Shown in pieces: positions 9,068 through 16,495 of a DNA stretch of 45,360 nucleotides (positions are counted from its first letter, which is position 1; every line of letters starts with the position of its first letter). The notes under the pieces were generated by a model. The model was not told where the DNA came from, did not search any database, and saw only the letters and a list, made by a program, of their open reading frames with translations. A program made the position numbers and the translations under genes. Source of the DNA: Micropruina sp. (GTDB taxonomy: Bacteria; Actinomycetota; Actinomycetes; Propionibacteriales; Propionibacteriaceae); NCBI GenBank assembly GCA_016711105.1, contig JADJTO010000018.1, positions 1 to 45,360 on the forward strand. The letters are read 5' to 3'.

Positions 9068-9119
9068 AACAACGTGAGGGGTTAACTACCGAAGTCGGTA
9101 GTCAACCCCTCACGTTGTT
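9068..9119. repeat. long perfect hairpin, member 1 of a dispersed family
   Basis: A 16-base perfect stem (9068-9083 with 9104-9119), a single A/C mismatch, a further 6-base stem (ACTACC with GGTAGT) and the 6-base loop GAAGTC. The arms contain GTGAGGGGTT and AACCCCTCAC. It lies between divergently oriented genes and abuts the small minus-strand ORF, an odd place for an ordinary terminator. Related hairpins are at 10349-10400 and 42121-42168. Confidence 0.75.
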
Positions 9120-9202
9120 TGAAGCGCGGGGGCAGTGCGGGCGGGAGCTGTGCTCGTCTGCGAGACGACTTGTCGACAGTGCGGCACTCGTCCTACGCTT
9201 TC

Positions 9203-9319
9203 TGCTGAGGGGAGTACTTCCCAGTCATCTGTTGGTCATTACGAGCACGCGATCGTGCTCCCGCAGGTGGGCCGGCAACGGTGAAGGAGAGCTCACCGGC
9301 ATTGCCCGTGAGGAGACCC
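9203..9319 (+). ncRNA. probable yybP-ykoY (Mn2+) riboswitch
   Basis: The leader of the TerC gene contains GGGGAGTA (9209-9216), the usual 5' signature of the yybP-ykoY aptamer. It then has GTCATT, a stable hairpin (GAGCACGCGATCGTGCTC, 9243-9260), a CCGG-bounded element around GTGAAGGAGAGCTCAC, and the 3' signature GTGAGGAGACC that also supplies the ribosome site. yybP-ykoY RNAs sense Mn2+ and are commonly found before TerC/Alx and Mn-exporter genes. The folding of the ribosome site into the 3' element suggests translational control. Assigned by motif and context only. Confidence 0.68.
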
Positions 9320-9320
9320 A

Positions 9321-10319
9321 ATGACTTTGCCCATTCTCGAAATCGCTATCGGATCGCCCGAATTGTGGACGATCAGCATTGCGGCCGTCCTGGCCCTGTT
9401 CGTGCTCGACTTCGTGATCACCCATAAGCCGCATGAGGTGTCGATGAAGGAGGCCTTGGGCTGGTCGGCGTTCTACGTCGCGCTGCCGCTCGCCTTCGGT
9501 GTGTGGATCTGGACCGCCTTCGGGGCCCAGCGAGGCCTGGAGTTCTACGCCGGCTATCTGGTGGAGAAGTCGCTGAGTGTGGACAACCTCTTCGTGTTCA
9601 TGTTGCTGCTGAGCTCGTTCGCGGTTCCCCGGGAGCTACAGCAACGGGTGCTGCTGATCGGCGTTGCCGGGGCGCTCGTGCTCCGCGGCATCTTCATCGC
9701 CCTCGGTGCGGCGATGCTGGCCAACTTCACCTGGACCTTCCTGCTCTTCGGCGCGATTCTGATCCTGACCGCGGTGAAGGTGCTTCGGGACACCCTGAAC
9801 CCCGCCGAGCATGAGATCGACCCCAATGAGTTGCGGATCGTGCAGGTGGTCCGCCGGTTCTGGCCGGTGACCGACAACTATCGCGGTGCCCGGATGAGCG
9901 TGATCGAGAACGGCAAGCGGGCGGTGACGCCGCTCGCCCTGGCCACCTTGGCGATTCTCGCCACCGACGTCGTGTTCGCCGTCGACTCGGTGCCCGCGGT
10001 GTACGGCATCACCGGCGACCCTTACCTGGTGTTCGTGACCAACGCCTTCGCGCTGCTCGGCCTGCGGGCGCTCTACTTCGTGCTGGAGGGGGCGCTCGGC
10101 GCCCTGACCCATCTGGGTTACGGACTGGCCGCGATCCTGGCCTTCATCGGCGCCAAGCTGGTGCTGCATTGGGGCCACGGGATCTGGGCCTGGGTGCCCG
10201 AGGTGGACACGTTGTTCTCGCTCGGGGTGATCGTGGCCATCCTGGGGGTGGTGATCACGACCAGCCTGATCTCGAACAAGCGTCGGAACGCTCGGCGTGA
10301 TGAGGCACTTGTGCCGTGA
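9321..10319 (+). CDS. TerC/Alx-family integral membrane protein
   Basis: A 332-residue multi-spanning membrane protein of the TerC family, whose members act in Mn2+ export and the metalation of exported proteins. Family motifs are FYAGYLVEKSLSVDNLFVFM (about residues 77-96), with the conserved acidic Asp in SVDN, and ATDVVFAVDSVPAVYGITGD (about 213-232), with the second conserved acidic site. Eight or nine hydrophobic segments are visible. The ATG follows GAGGAG with normal spacing. Length is typical (about 320-340). The upstream riboswitch candidate supports a manganese role over tellurite resistance. Confidence 0.92.
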   Translation: MTLPILEIAIGSPELWTISIAAVLALFVLDFVITHKPHEVSMKEALGWSAFYVALPLAFGVWIWTAFGAQRGLEFYAGYLVEKSLSVDNLFVFMLLLSSFAVPRELQQRVLLIGVAGALVLRGIFIALGAAMLANFTWTFLLFGAILILTAVKVLRDTLNPAEHEIDPNELRIVQVVRRFWPVTDNYRGARMSVIENGKRAVTPLALATLAILATDVVFAVDSVPAVYGITGDPYLVFVTNAFALLGLRALYFVLEGALGALTHLGYGLAAILAFIGAKLVLHWGHGIWAWVPEVDTLFSLGVIVAILGVVITTSLISNKRRNARRDEALVP

Positions 10320-10348
10320 CAAAAGCTGGGGATTGAATGCGGGCTGCC

Positions 10349-10400
10349 GATAGCGAGTGAGATTCACCACCAAACTCGGTGGTCAAACTCACTCGTTATC
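10349..10400. terminator. hairpin after TerC, member 2 of the dispersed family
   Basis: Arms 10349-10361 and 10388-10400 pair with one mismatch. Inside are two symmetric A/A and C/C mismatches around TT/AA, a 6-base stem ACCACC/GGTGGT and the loop AAACTC. The layout copies the hairpin at 9068-9119 with compensating changes in both arms. Its place 30 bases after the TerC stop fits transcription termination. Confidence 0.65.
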
Positions 10401-10422
10401 CCTGATTCGTTGAGGAGTGGCG

Positions 10423-11694
10423 ATGCCGCTGCGTCGAGGTGGTGAGCGCCTGTCTGCTGCGGACGCCTCCAATGTGGTGATGGATTCCCGCGACCAGGTC
10501 AACGTTTTCCTGATGGCCGGGTTGCTCGGCGTGGGCGGATTTGTGTCGCCCGATGGTGCGCTCGAGGTGGATCAGGTCCGCCGCAGCATCGCTGACCGCC
10601 TCGCCGCCGGCGTGGGCTCGGGTCTGGCCCGGTTCTCCGAGAGGGTCCAGGGCGAGGGGCGGGCACTCTCCTGGGAGCGTTGCGAACCTGATCTGACCTG
10701 GCATGTTCGCGTGAGCGGTCCGGTGGACGGACTGCCCGGTTTGGCCGCCCTCTGCGGCGCGTTGATGACCACGCCCTTGCCAGTGGATCGGCCCCTGTGG
10801 GAGTTGCTGATCGTTCCCGGCGCCGCGGTCGGCCGACCCGGCATTATCCTGCGGGTGCACCACGCCGTCGCCGATGGAGTTGCCGGCGTCCGCCTGGTGC
10901 AGCGCTTGTTCGGCTCCGCGGACGACCTGCCGGAGGAGAAGCCGGCAACGCCGAGAACCGAAGCTGCTCGGCCTCGGTGGACGACGACCCTCGCGGGGAG
11001 TGTGAGTCGCCTGACCGCGCTGTTCCGGACGACCGTCCCACCGACCGTCCTGCTCGGACCGATCGGACCGCAACGCGGGGTGGCCTTCGCCGAGGTCGAC
11101 CTCGGCACGCTGGCGGCTGGCGCACGCACGGTTGGGGCCAGCGTGAACGACGCGTTGTTGGCGGCGGTGGCGGTCGCCACGGAGGCTGCACTGATGGCCG
11201 ATGGGCAGCCGGTTCCCAAGGTGCTGCCCGCGAGTGTCCCGGTCGCCCTGCCGGACCGGGGTCGCTCCGGGAACGCGGTCGGCGTGATGATGGTCGCCCT
11301 ACCGACCGGCGAAGCGGACCCCATGGTCCGGCTCACCCGGATCGCCCAGATCACCCGGACGGCCAAAGCCGAAGCGCGAACACAAGGCACCTACGAACTC
11401 ACCCGCACCCGCTGGGGAACACAGCTGTTCGCCTGGTTGGCCAGACGCCAACGCTTCATTGCGCTCTTCGTGACCAACGTCCGCGGGCCCGAAGCACCGC
11501 TCATGATCGCCGGGGCGCCGCTGGAGCGAGCCTGGCCGGTGGCTCCGATCCAGGGCAACGTCCGACTAGGCGTCGCGGCCTTCTCCTACAACGGACGCCT
11601 CGGCTGCGCAGTCCACGTGGACGCGGCGGCGCTCAACGCAGACCTACTCGGTCAAGCCCTCGGCGATGAACTGGCTCGGATCGCCGCGCCGTGA
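10423..11694 (+). CDS. WS/DGAT-type acyltransferase
   Basis: A wax ester synthase/diacylglycerol acyltransferase-like protein of about 423 residues, a family that esterifies long-chain acyl-CoA with alcohols or diacylglycerol to make storage lipid. The catalytic HHxxxDG motif is intact as HHAVADG (H146-H147, D151). The N-terminal LSAADASNVVMDSRDQVN block and the C-terminal NVRGPEAPL motif are also typical. It is somewhat shorter than the usual 450-480 residues. I chose ATG 10423 (MPLRRGG) because GAGGAG at 10412-10417 is well spaced for it and would overlap the upstream GTG. A degraded fragment of a similar gene lies at 13531-13650. Confidence 0.87.
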   Translation: MPLRRGGERLSAADASNVVMDSRDQVNVFLMAGLLGVGGFVSPDGALEVDQVRRSIADRLAAGVGSGLARFSERVQGEGRALSWERCEPDLTWHVRVSGPVDGLPGLAALCGALMTTPLPVDRPLWELLIVPGAAVGRPGIILRVHHAVADGVAGVRLVQRLFGSADDLPEEKPATPRTEAARPRWTTTLAGSVSRLTALFRTTVPPTVLLGPIGPQRGVAFAEVDLGTLAAGARTVGASVNDALLAAVAVATEAALMADGQPVPKVLPASVPVALPDRGRSGNAVGVMMVALPTGEADPMVRLTRIAQITRTAKAEARTQGTYELTRTRWGTQLFAWLARRQRFIALFVTNVRGPEAPLMIAGAPLERAWPVAPIQGNVRLGVAAFSYNGRLGCAVHVDAAALNADLLGQALGDELARIAAP

Positions 11695-11729
11695 CGCCGG
11701 AGTGACCCCGACATCGCCCGGCACCCGAC

Positions 11730-13424
11730 TTACCCCCCTGGCCCAGCCAGGATGTAATGGGCACCACGGCGCTGCCCCCTCAACTCGATGGCACCGGAGT
11801 CGACTAGGCGCCTGAGGACACTCCGGGCCTCACCGGCGTCGATCATGACCAGCTTCATGACTTGCCCGCGGGTGATCGAGCCGTACTCCTTGATGTATGC
11901 CAAGACCATCTGTTCCCGGTGGATCGGGTCACCCCGCCTAACGCGGATGTAGGCGTTCCGGTCCTCTGCTGCCCGATAGAAGGCGGAACTGAGGTGAAAG
12001 AGGCGGGTGCGTCCTTGCCCATGTGACTCGATCAGGCCCAGTTCAATCAGCCGGGTGCATTGGCTTCGCACCTGGGAGCTCGGGAGATCCAGGTCGTTCT
12101 GAAGGTCCTTGGCGCTTGCTGGCCCACCGGACTTCAGTTCGTGCAGGATGCGGAGTTCACTCAGCGCAAGGTACTGCGCGTTCTCTTCCCCCCAACTGAC
12201 TATGAACCGGACCATGTCGAGGTCGGCGTCACTGGTCGGAATGCGAACGGTGACGGACGCGTCGGTCGTGTGCGAGTAGTCGGGCTCCCCCCGACCCCCT
12301 CGCAGCAGCGAGCCGAACATCTGTGGGATTCCGCGACCCGCGCGATCGACCAGCCCGGCGCGCTTGAACGCCTCCGCCAGAACGACGCTGCGCGGCCGTG
12401 ACTGGTCGAGCAGATTCTCCAGGGTCACCCCGGCAGGAAGACCGCCCGGGCTCGAAACGGTGAAGTCCTCCGAACCGAGTTTGACCAGCACTGGACCCGG
12501 CTCGGCGTAGCTTCGATGAACCAGGGCGTTGGCGATCGCCTCGCGGACCACGCTCAGGGGCACTCGCGGGATTCCGATCCGATGGATGCCCAGCATCAAC
12601 TCCTGCTCCGGGTTGCGGGCAGCGACCCGCGCCTGAAGCTCGTCGATGGCCCTCAACAGGGGCATCCGCAGCGTGTCGTTGGTAACGATCTCGCCCCGAG
12701 CATTTACCTCCTGAAACAGCACCTCTGCGTTGGGCACGGAACGCGCCAGGGTGCCCGGGGTACCGAACAGCAGGACGGCCCCCAGCGCCACGAACTCCTC
12801 ACCCGTTGGGCACAAGCCCAGCAGCCGCAATGCGCGCAAGATCTGCCGGTCGGAGGAACCCGACAGAACCGAGTCGCCGTCGATCCCTGCTGCCAGCAGC
12901 CTGAACCGCTCGACCTCCCGAGGGTCCAGGTCGTCGAGGGTCACGTCGCGTGCTTCCACCTCGGCATAATCACGGCCCATTGCGAGGAATGCGGCCGACT
13001 GAAGCTCGTGGGCTCGGTACGGGACGCACTCCGGGGTCCCGTCTGACTTCGTGGAACGTCTCTTGAAGACACCCTCGGTGGTTCCCACCGGCAACGGCGA
13101 GTCAGGAACCTCAACCACGGCGACGTCGAGCCCATCAAGCGTGTGCAACGAAGCCCGACAGGCCAAAGGAGGATCAGTCTTGTTCAGGATCAATGCGCTG
13201 AGCAGGTGCGGCTTCGTGTCGTCGCCGTGTCGTGGCCTAACCCCGGTGACCCGACCGTCATCCTCCACACCCAACACGAGGTGGCCGCCGCGACCGTTCG
13301 CCAAGCACACGACCGCCTCGACAATCTCGCGATCATTGATGTCCTGTGCCCTGGCCGCGCGCTTGAACTCGACCGTGAAGGTCCCCCCTCCCGCAACCAA
13401 AGTGCGAAGTTCATCCGGCGTCAT
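11730..13424 (-). CDS. AlbA_2 (Schlafen-type) domain ATP-binding protein with winged helix
   Basis: About 564 residues. The N-terminal AlbA_2 domain (residues about 15-130) carries FKRAARAQDINDREIVEAVV then NGRGGHLVLGVEDDGRVTG. A GHKL-type ATP-binding domain follows (REAIANALVHRSYA, then SSPGGLPAGVTLENLL and AGRGIPQMF). The C-terminus has two winged-helix segments (LSELRILHELKSGG and YGSITRGQVMKLV). Such proteins are putative transcriptional regulators or ATPases often found with mobile or defence genes. Two start codons occur (13430 and 13424). The first lies inside an operator arm, so I prefer ATG 13424. The inverted-repeat control region at 13427-13497 suggests autoregulation. Confidence 0.85.
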   Translation of the reverse strand: MTPDELRTLVAGGGTFTVEFKRAARAQDINDREIVEAVVCLANGRGGHLVLGVEDDGRVTGVRPRHGDDTKPHLLSALILNKTDPPLACRASLHTLDGLDVAVVEVPDSPLPVGTTEGVFKRRSTKSDGTPECVPYRAHELQSAAFLAMGRDYAEVEARDVTLDDLDPREVERFRLLAAGIDGDSVLSGSSDRQILRALRLLGLCPTGEEFVALGAVLLFGTPGTLARSVPNAEVLFQEVNARGEIVTNDTLRMPLLRAIDELQARVAARNPEQELMLGIHRIGIPRVPLSVVREAIANALVHRSYAEPGPVLVKLGSEDFTVSSPGGLPAGVTLENLLDQSRPRSVVLAEAFKRAGLVDRAGRGIPQMFGSLLRGGRGEPDYSHTTDASVTVRIPTSDADLDMVRFIVSWGEENAQYLALSELRILHELKSGGPASAKDLQNDLDLPSSQVRSQCTRLIELGLIESHGQGRTRLFHLSSAFYRAAEDRNAYIRVRRGDPIHREQMVLAYIKEYGSITRGQVMKLVMIDAGEARSVLRRLVDSGAIELRGQRRGAHYILAGPGG

Positions 13425-13426
13425 GA

Positions 13427-13497
13427 CCATAAGTAACCATAACTATGGTTGTTGTGGAGGGGATGCTGCAAGAAACCATAGTTTTGGCTACTTATGG
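13427..13497 (-). promoter_or_regulatory. paired inverted-repeat operator of the AlbA_2 gene
   Basis: Two 22-base arms, 13427-13448 and 13476-13497, are inverted copies matching at 20 of 22 positions and separated by 27 bases. Each arm is itself made of CCATAA-type words in opposite orientation (for example CCATAAGTAA and CCATAACTATGG). On the minus strand TTGCAG lies between the arms and, after 18 bases, CATAGT inside the proximal arm gives a plausible -35/-10 pair. Binding would cover the -10 and the translation start. The same pattern recurs at 7408-7468. Confidence 0.65.
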
Positions 13498-13530
13498 TCG
13501 TGCACACGCACACTGCGTGCGCCATGAAGG

Positions 13531-13650
13531 GCGGGCCCTCTCCCCGGAGCCAAGGCAAGCCTGATCCGACCTGGCCATAACCGTCTGAGCGGTCCGGTGG
13601 AAGGACCTGCCCGGATTGGCCACCCTCTGGCAATTGTGAAGACCACCGCG
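13531..13650 (+). pseudogene. relic fragment of a WS/DGAT acyltransferase gene
   Basis: These 120 bases align with 10661-10780 of the intact WS/DGAT gene. Shared runs include CTGAGCGGTCCGGTGGA (GTGAGCGGTCCGGTGGA in the intact gene) and near-identical blocks for the DLTWHVRVSGPV and LPGLAAL segments. Small indels destroy the frame. Bases 13651-13773 then carry an open plus-strand tail (GEEAAASEPIVRAWLQRIG, stop TGA near 13773), which I cannot identify and which may be the end of another lost gene. The whole 13498-13795 stretch looks like recombination debris with no intact gene. Confidence 0.6.
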
Positions 13651-13795
13651 ATCTACCGCCGGACGTGCCGCGGCGCAACGCTCGCCGACGGGCCGGGCGT
13701 CCGCGGCGAGGAGGCCGCGGCCTCCGAGCCGATCGTGCGCGCGTGGCTGCAGCGGATCGGTCTGCTGGCCTGATCGACGCGTCGCGGCCGCCTGG

Positions 13796-14708
13796 TCAGC
13801 GGTCGACCATCCGATCCAGCGCCTCCGGGTAGCGGGCGCCCGCGATGGTGATCTGGTCGGCGGCGGACTGGATCTCTTCCAGCTGAGCCACGGTGAACTC
13901 CACCTCGGCGGCCCCCAGGTTCTCCTCCAGGCGCGAGATGCGCTTGGTGCCGGGGATCGGCGCGATCCACGGTTGCTGGGCGAGCAGCCAGGCAAGAGCC
14001 AACTGGGCCGGGGTGACGCCGGCGTCCGTGGCGATCCGGCGGAGCACGTCCACGAGAGCCTGGTTCGCGGCCAGGAACTCGCCCTGGAAGCGCGGGATCT
14101 GGCCGCGAAGATCGCCTGCTGAGAACGTCGTCTCCGCGGTGACGGTGCCGGTCAGGAAGCCCTTGCCGAGGGGACTGAACGGCACCAGGCCAATCCCCAG
14201 CTCAGCCAGCGCGGGGATCACGTCGGCTTCGAGGGCTCGCCACCACAACGAGTATTCGCTCTGCAGGGCGGCGACCGGTTGGACGGCGTGCGCGCGTCGA
14301 ATCGTCTCCGCAGAGGCCTCCGACAAGCCGAAATGCTTCACTTTGCCGGCCTCGATGAGTTCGCTGACGGTGCCGGCGACCTCCTCGATCGGGACATTGG
14401 GGTCGACCCGGTGTTGGTAGTAGAGGTCGATGTGGTCGGTGCGCAGCCGCCGCAGCGAGGAGTCCACGGCTCGGCGGATGCTCTCCGGCCGACTGGAAAG
14501 GCCGCCAGGTTCAACCCCGTTCTCGGCGAAAGCGAAACCGAACCTCGGCGGTGTCGAAGAAGGTCACCCCGAGCTCGACGGCCCGCCGGATCAACGCGAT
14601 GCTGTCGGCGCGGTCGGGGGAGGCGACGTCGTAGGCGCCGGTGAGGCTCATGCAGCCCAGGCCGATCGCGGAGACGGTGAGCCCGTCGCCCAATGTTCGT
14701 TGCTTCAT
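13796..14708 (-). pseudogene. aldo/keto reductase with internal deletion
   Basis: An aldo/keto reductase (NADPH-dependent carbonyl reductase of the AKR family). The N-terminal part reads MKQRTLGDGLTVSAIGLGC, with VELGVTFFDTAEV carrying the catalytic Asp. The rest, in another frame, contains LRTDHIDLYYQHRVDPNVP, SEYSLWWR and PIPGTKRISRLEENL. At about 14545 the sequence jumps from FDTAEV straight to FGFAFAENGVEPGG. About 26 residues are missing, including the catalytic Tyr (normally FDTAEVYG) and the Lys of the TKFGF block. The loss is about 80 bases and also shifts the frame, so the product cannot be functional. Length plus the deletion gives the usual 330 residues. Confidence 0.8.
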
Positions 14709-14828
14709 CAGAAGGATCCTTCTTTCGCTGGTCGGGCGGGTCCGTCGGTTGGTGTGCCAGCGTCCCGCTCGTCCAGTCCACCCCAGATTCGCGCTGCGTG
14801 GCAGTCACTGTCAGTACACCCACGTTGT

Positions 14829-14863
14829 GTGCTCTAACCGATCACATTGATACGCTAGAGCAC
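14829..14863 (+). promoter_or_regulatory. inverted-repeat operator and start region of the abiE operon
   Basis: GTGCTCTA (14829-14836) and TAGAGCAC (14856-14863) form a perfect 8-base inverted repeat with 19 bases between. The second arm touches the abiEi ATG. TACGCT at 14851-14856 can be the -10. No ribosome site is present, so the transcript is probably leaderless or nearly so. AbiEi antitoxins are known to repress their own operon by binding inverted repeats in the promoter. Confidence 0.6.
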
Positions 14864-15427
14864 ATGCAGATCTGGGATCGCGTTGTGGAGCTTGCGGCTG
14901 GTCAACACGGCTACGTCACCACCCACGATGCCCGCAGCCTGGGCATCGACCCGAACCAACTGCGACTCATGGCCGCCCGCGGGAGGCTCGAGCGAACGAG
15001 CAGGGGTGTGTACCGCGTACCCGTCCTGCCGCGGACCGAGCACGACGAGTTCGCGGCAGCGATCGCCTGGACGCTGGGCCGCGGCGTCCTGTCGCACGAG
15101 TCGGCGCTCGTCCTGCACGACATTTCGGACGTGAACCCGGCCCGCGTCCACCTCACGGTGCCCCGGGACAACCACCCGAGGACTGTCGGTGGCGACTTGT
15201 ACCGTCTGTACCGCCGCAAGCTGCCGACGACTGACCTGACTGAGGTGGACGGGCTTCCGGTGACGACTGTGTCGCGCACGATTCGCGACTGCCTCGCCAC
15301 CGGTACCGACCCCGATCAGTTGCGTCTGGCCGTACACCAAGCCGGAGAGGCAGGGACGATCCGGCCCGACATGGCCGACACCCTGCGCCACGAGATCGAC
15401 CGACATGCGCGAAAAGGAGCCAGGTGA
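14864..15427 (+). CDS. abiEi: AbiEi-family antitoxin (type IV toxin-antitoxin)
   Basis: A 187-residue protein with an N-terminal winged-helix domain (GYVTTHDARSLGIDPNQLRL, then RGRLERTSRGVYRVP) and the C-terminal AbiEi domain (LPVTTVSRTIRDCLA). AbiEi antitoxins repress the operon and counter the AbiEii nucleotidyltransferase without forming a stable complex. I chose ATG 14864 because the conserved wHTH begins just after it and the upstream reading frame has no family similarity. Its stop overlaps the GTG of abiEii (GTGA). Confidence 0.85.
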   Translation: MQIWDRVVELAAGQHGYVTTHDARSLGIDPNQLRLMAARGRLERTSRGVYRVPVLPRTEHDEFAAAIAWTLGRGVLSHESALVLHDISDVNPARVHLTVPRDNHPRTVGGDLYRLYRRKLPTTDLTEVDGLPVTTVSRTIRDCLATGTDPDQLRLAVHQAGEAGTIRPDMADTLRHEIDRHARKGAR

Positions 15428-16298
15428 GCCGACAGTACGACGCACCGCCGTCGAACCTGCGAGCCCTGCGAGACCGGCTCACCCAAGCAGCCAGGCGCGA
15501 GGGCATCGTCTTCGGACGGCTCCAACAGCATGTCGCCGTCCTGGTGGTGACCCAACTCGCCTCGGCCGTCGCCGATGAGGTTGGGCGCCCTACTGCTGAT
15601 CAAGGGCGGCTCTGCGCTTGAGTTGCGTCGAGGCATCTCAGATTCGCGTACGACAAGGGACGTCGACGCGGTGGCCCGCCGCGAGATCCTGCAGGTCCAT
15701 TCGCGGCTCGCCGACGCCGGGGAACATGGTTGGAACGGGTTCAGCGCAGTCCTGACCCCGCCGAGGGAGTTCGAGGTAACCGGGGCTCCCGGCAACCCGC
15801 ACCGTTTCGTCGTGAAGCTGAGCTACCACGGACGCGCCTTCGCATCGATCCCGGTAGAGGTGTCGCGAATCGAAGCCGGGAACGCTGACCACTACGATGC
15901 GGTCACTTCTGAGGCGCTCAGTCTGGTCGGGCTGCCCCAAGCCTCGGCCGTGCCCTGCATGACCCTGCCGTGGCAGATCGCCCAGAAACTTCACGCCTGT
16001 TCCGAGCCACTTGAGCCGCCATCAACCAACGACCGAGCCCACGACTTGGTCGATCTTCAGCTACTGGAAGCCTTGATCGACCCCAACACATTGCCCGACG
16101 TCGCGTCGGCATGCGTCTCGGTGTTCGAAGCCCGGGCTCGCCAGGCATGGCCGCCGACCTTGACCCCCCCAGCCGCACTGGGCGCCGATCTACCTGCGGG
16201 CCCTGGAAGGTCTCGCCCACCTCGATCTTGCGCCTACGGTCGAGGCCGCTTCCGAGCGGGTTGGAACCCTGATTCGCCACATCGACAACGCGCTTTGA
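15424..16298 (+). CDS. abiEii: AbiEii nucleotidyltransferase toxin, two apparent +1 frameshifts
   Basis: The toxin of the AbiE pair, 290 residues after correction. The nucleotidyltransferase core reads LLIKGGSALELRRG, then RTTRDVDAVAR, the GS..D-type active site of the DUF1814 family. Later TLPWQIAQKLHAC and NDRAHDLVDLQLL are typical. The frame moves near 15585 (one extra G in GGG) and near 16172 (seven Cs where six restore PTLTPQPHWAPIYLRALEG). The gene then ends at TGA 16296-16298 with IRHIDNAL. The corrected length is exactly divisible by three and normal for the family, so sequence errors are the likeliest cause. A degraded toxin would leave AbiEi as an orphan. Confidence 0.8.
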
Positions 16299-16495
16299 GG
16301 CCGACACTCTGTGGCGCGAACCGCGCAGCCTGGATTCGGAGGTGACTCGGGCTGCACATGCGCTGTGGTGCCCAGTGCGCGAGCGCCGACACAACCAAAT
16401 CTCAGCATGAGGAATCAGCGTGGGCCTTGACCCTATGCCGTCTAGGCTAGGGCGGATCAGATTCCCAGGGGGGGTTTCTCGACTTATCGAGAAGG
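16299..16495. other. leader region of the large PFNA/T7SS-like locus
   Basis: About 200 bases separate abiEii from the giant FN3 gene. TTGACC at 16427-16432 is a good -35, but the best -10 candidates (TAGGCT at 16443, TAGGGC at 16448) are too closely spaced for certainty. GAGAAGG at 16489-16495 is the ribosome site of the next gene. No ORF of note is present. Confidence 0.35.

Noticed and set aside
16165..16175. Phase-variable C7 tract in abiEii
   Set aside because: A single short tract among many similar indels across unrelated genes is better explained by sequence error. Kept only as a test in the AbiE finding.
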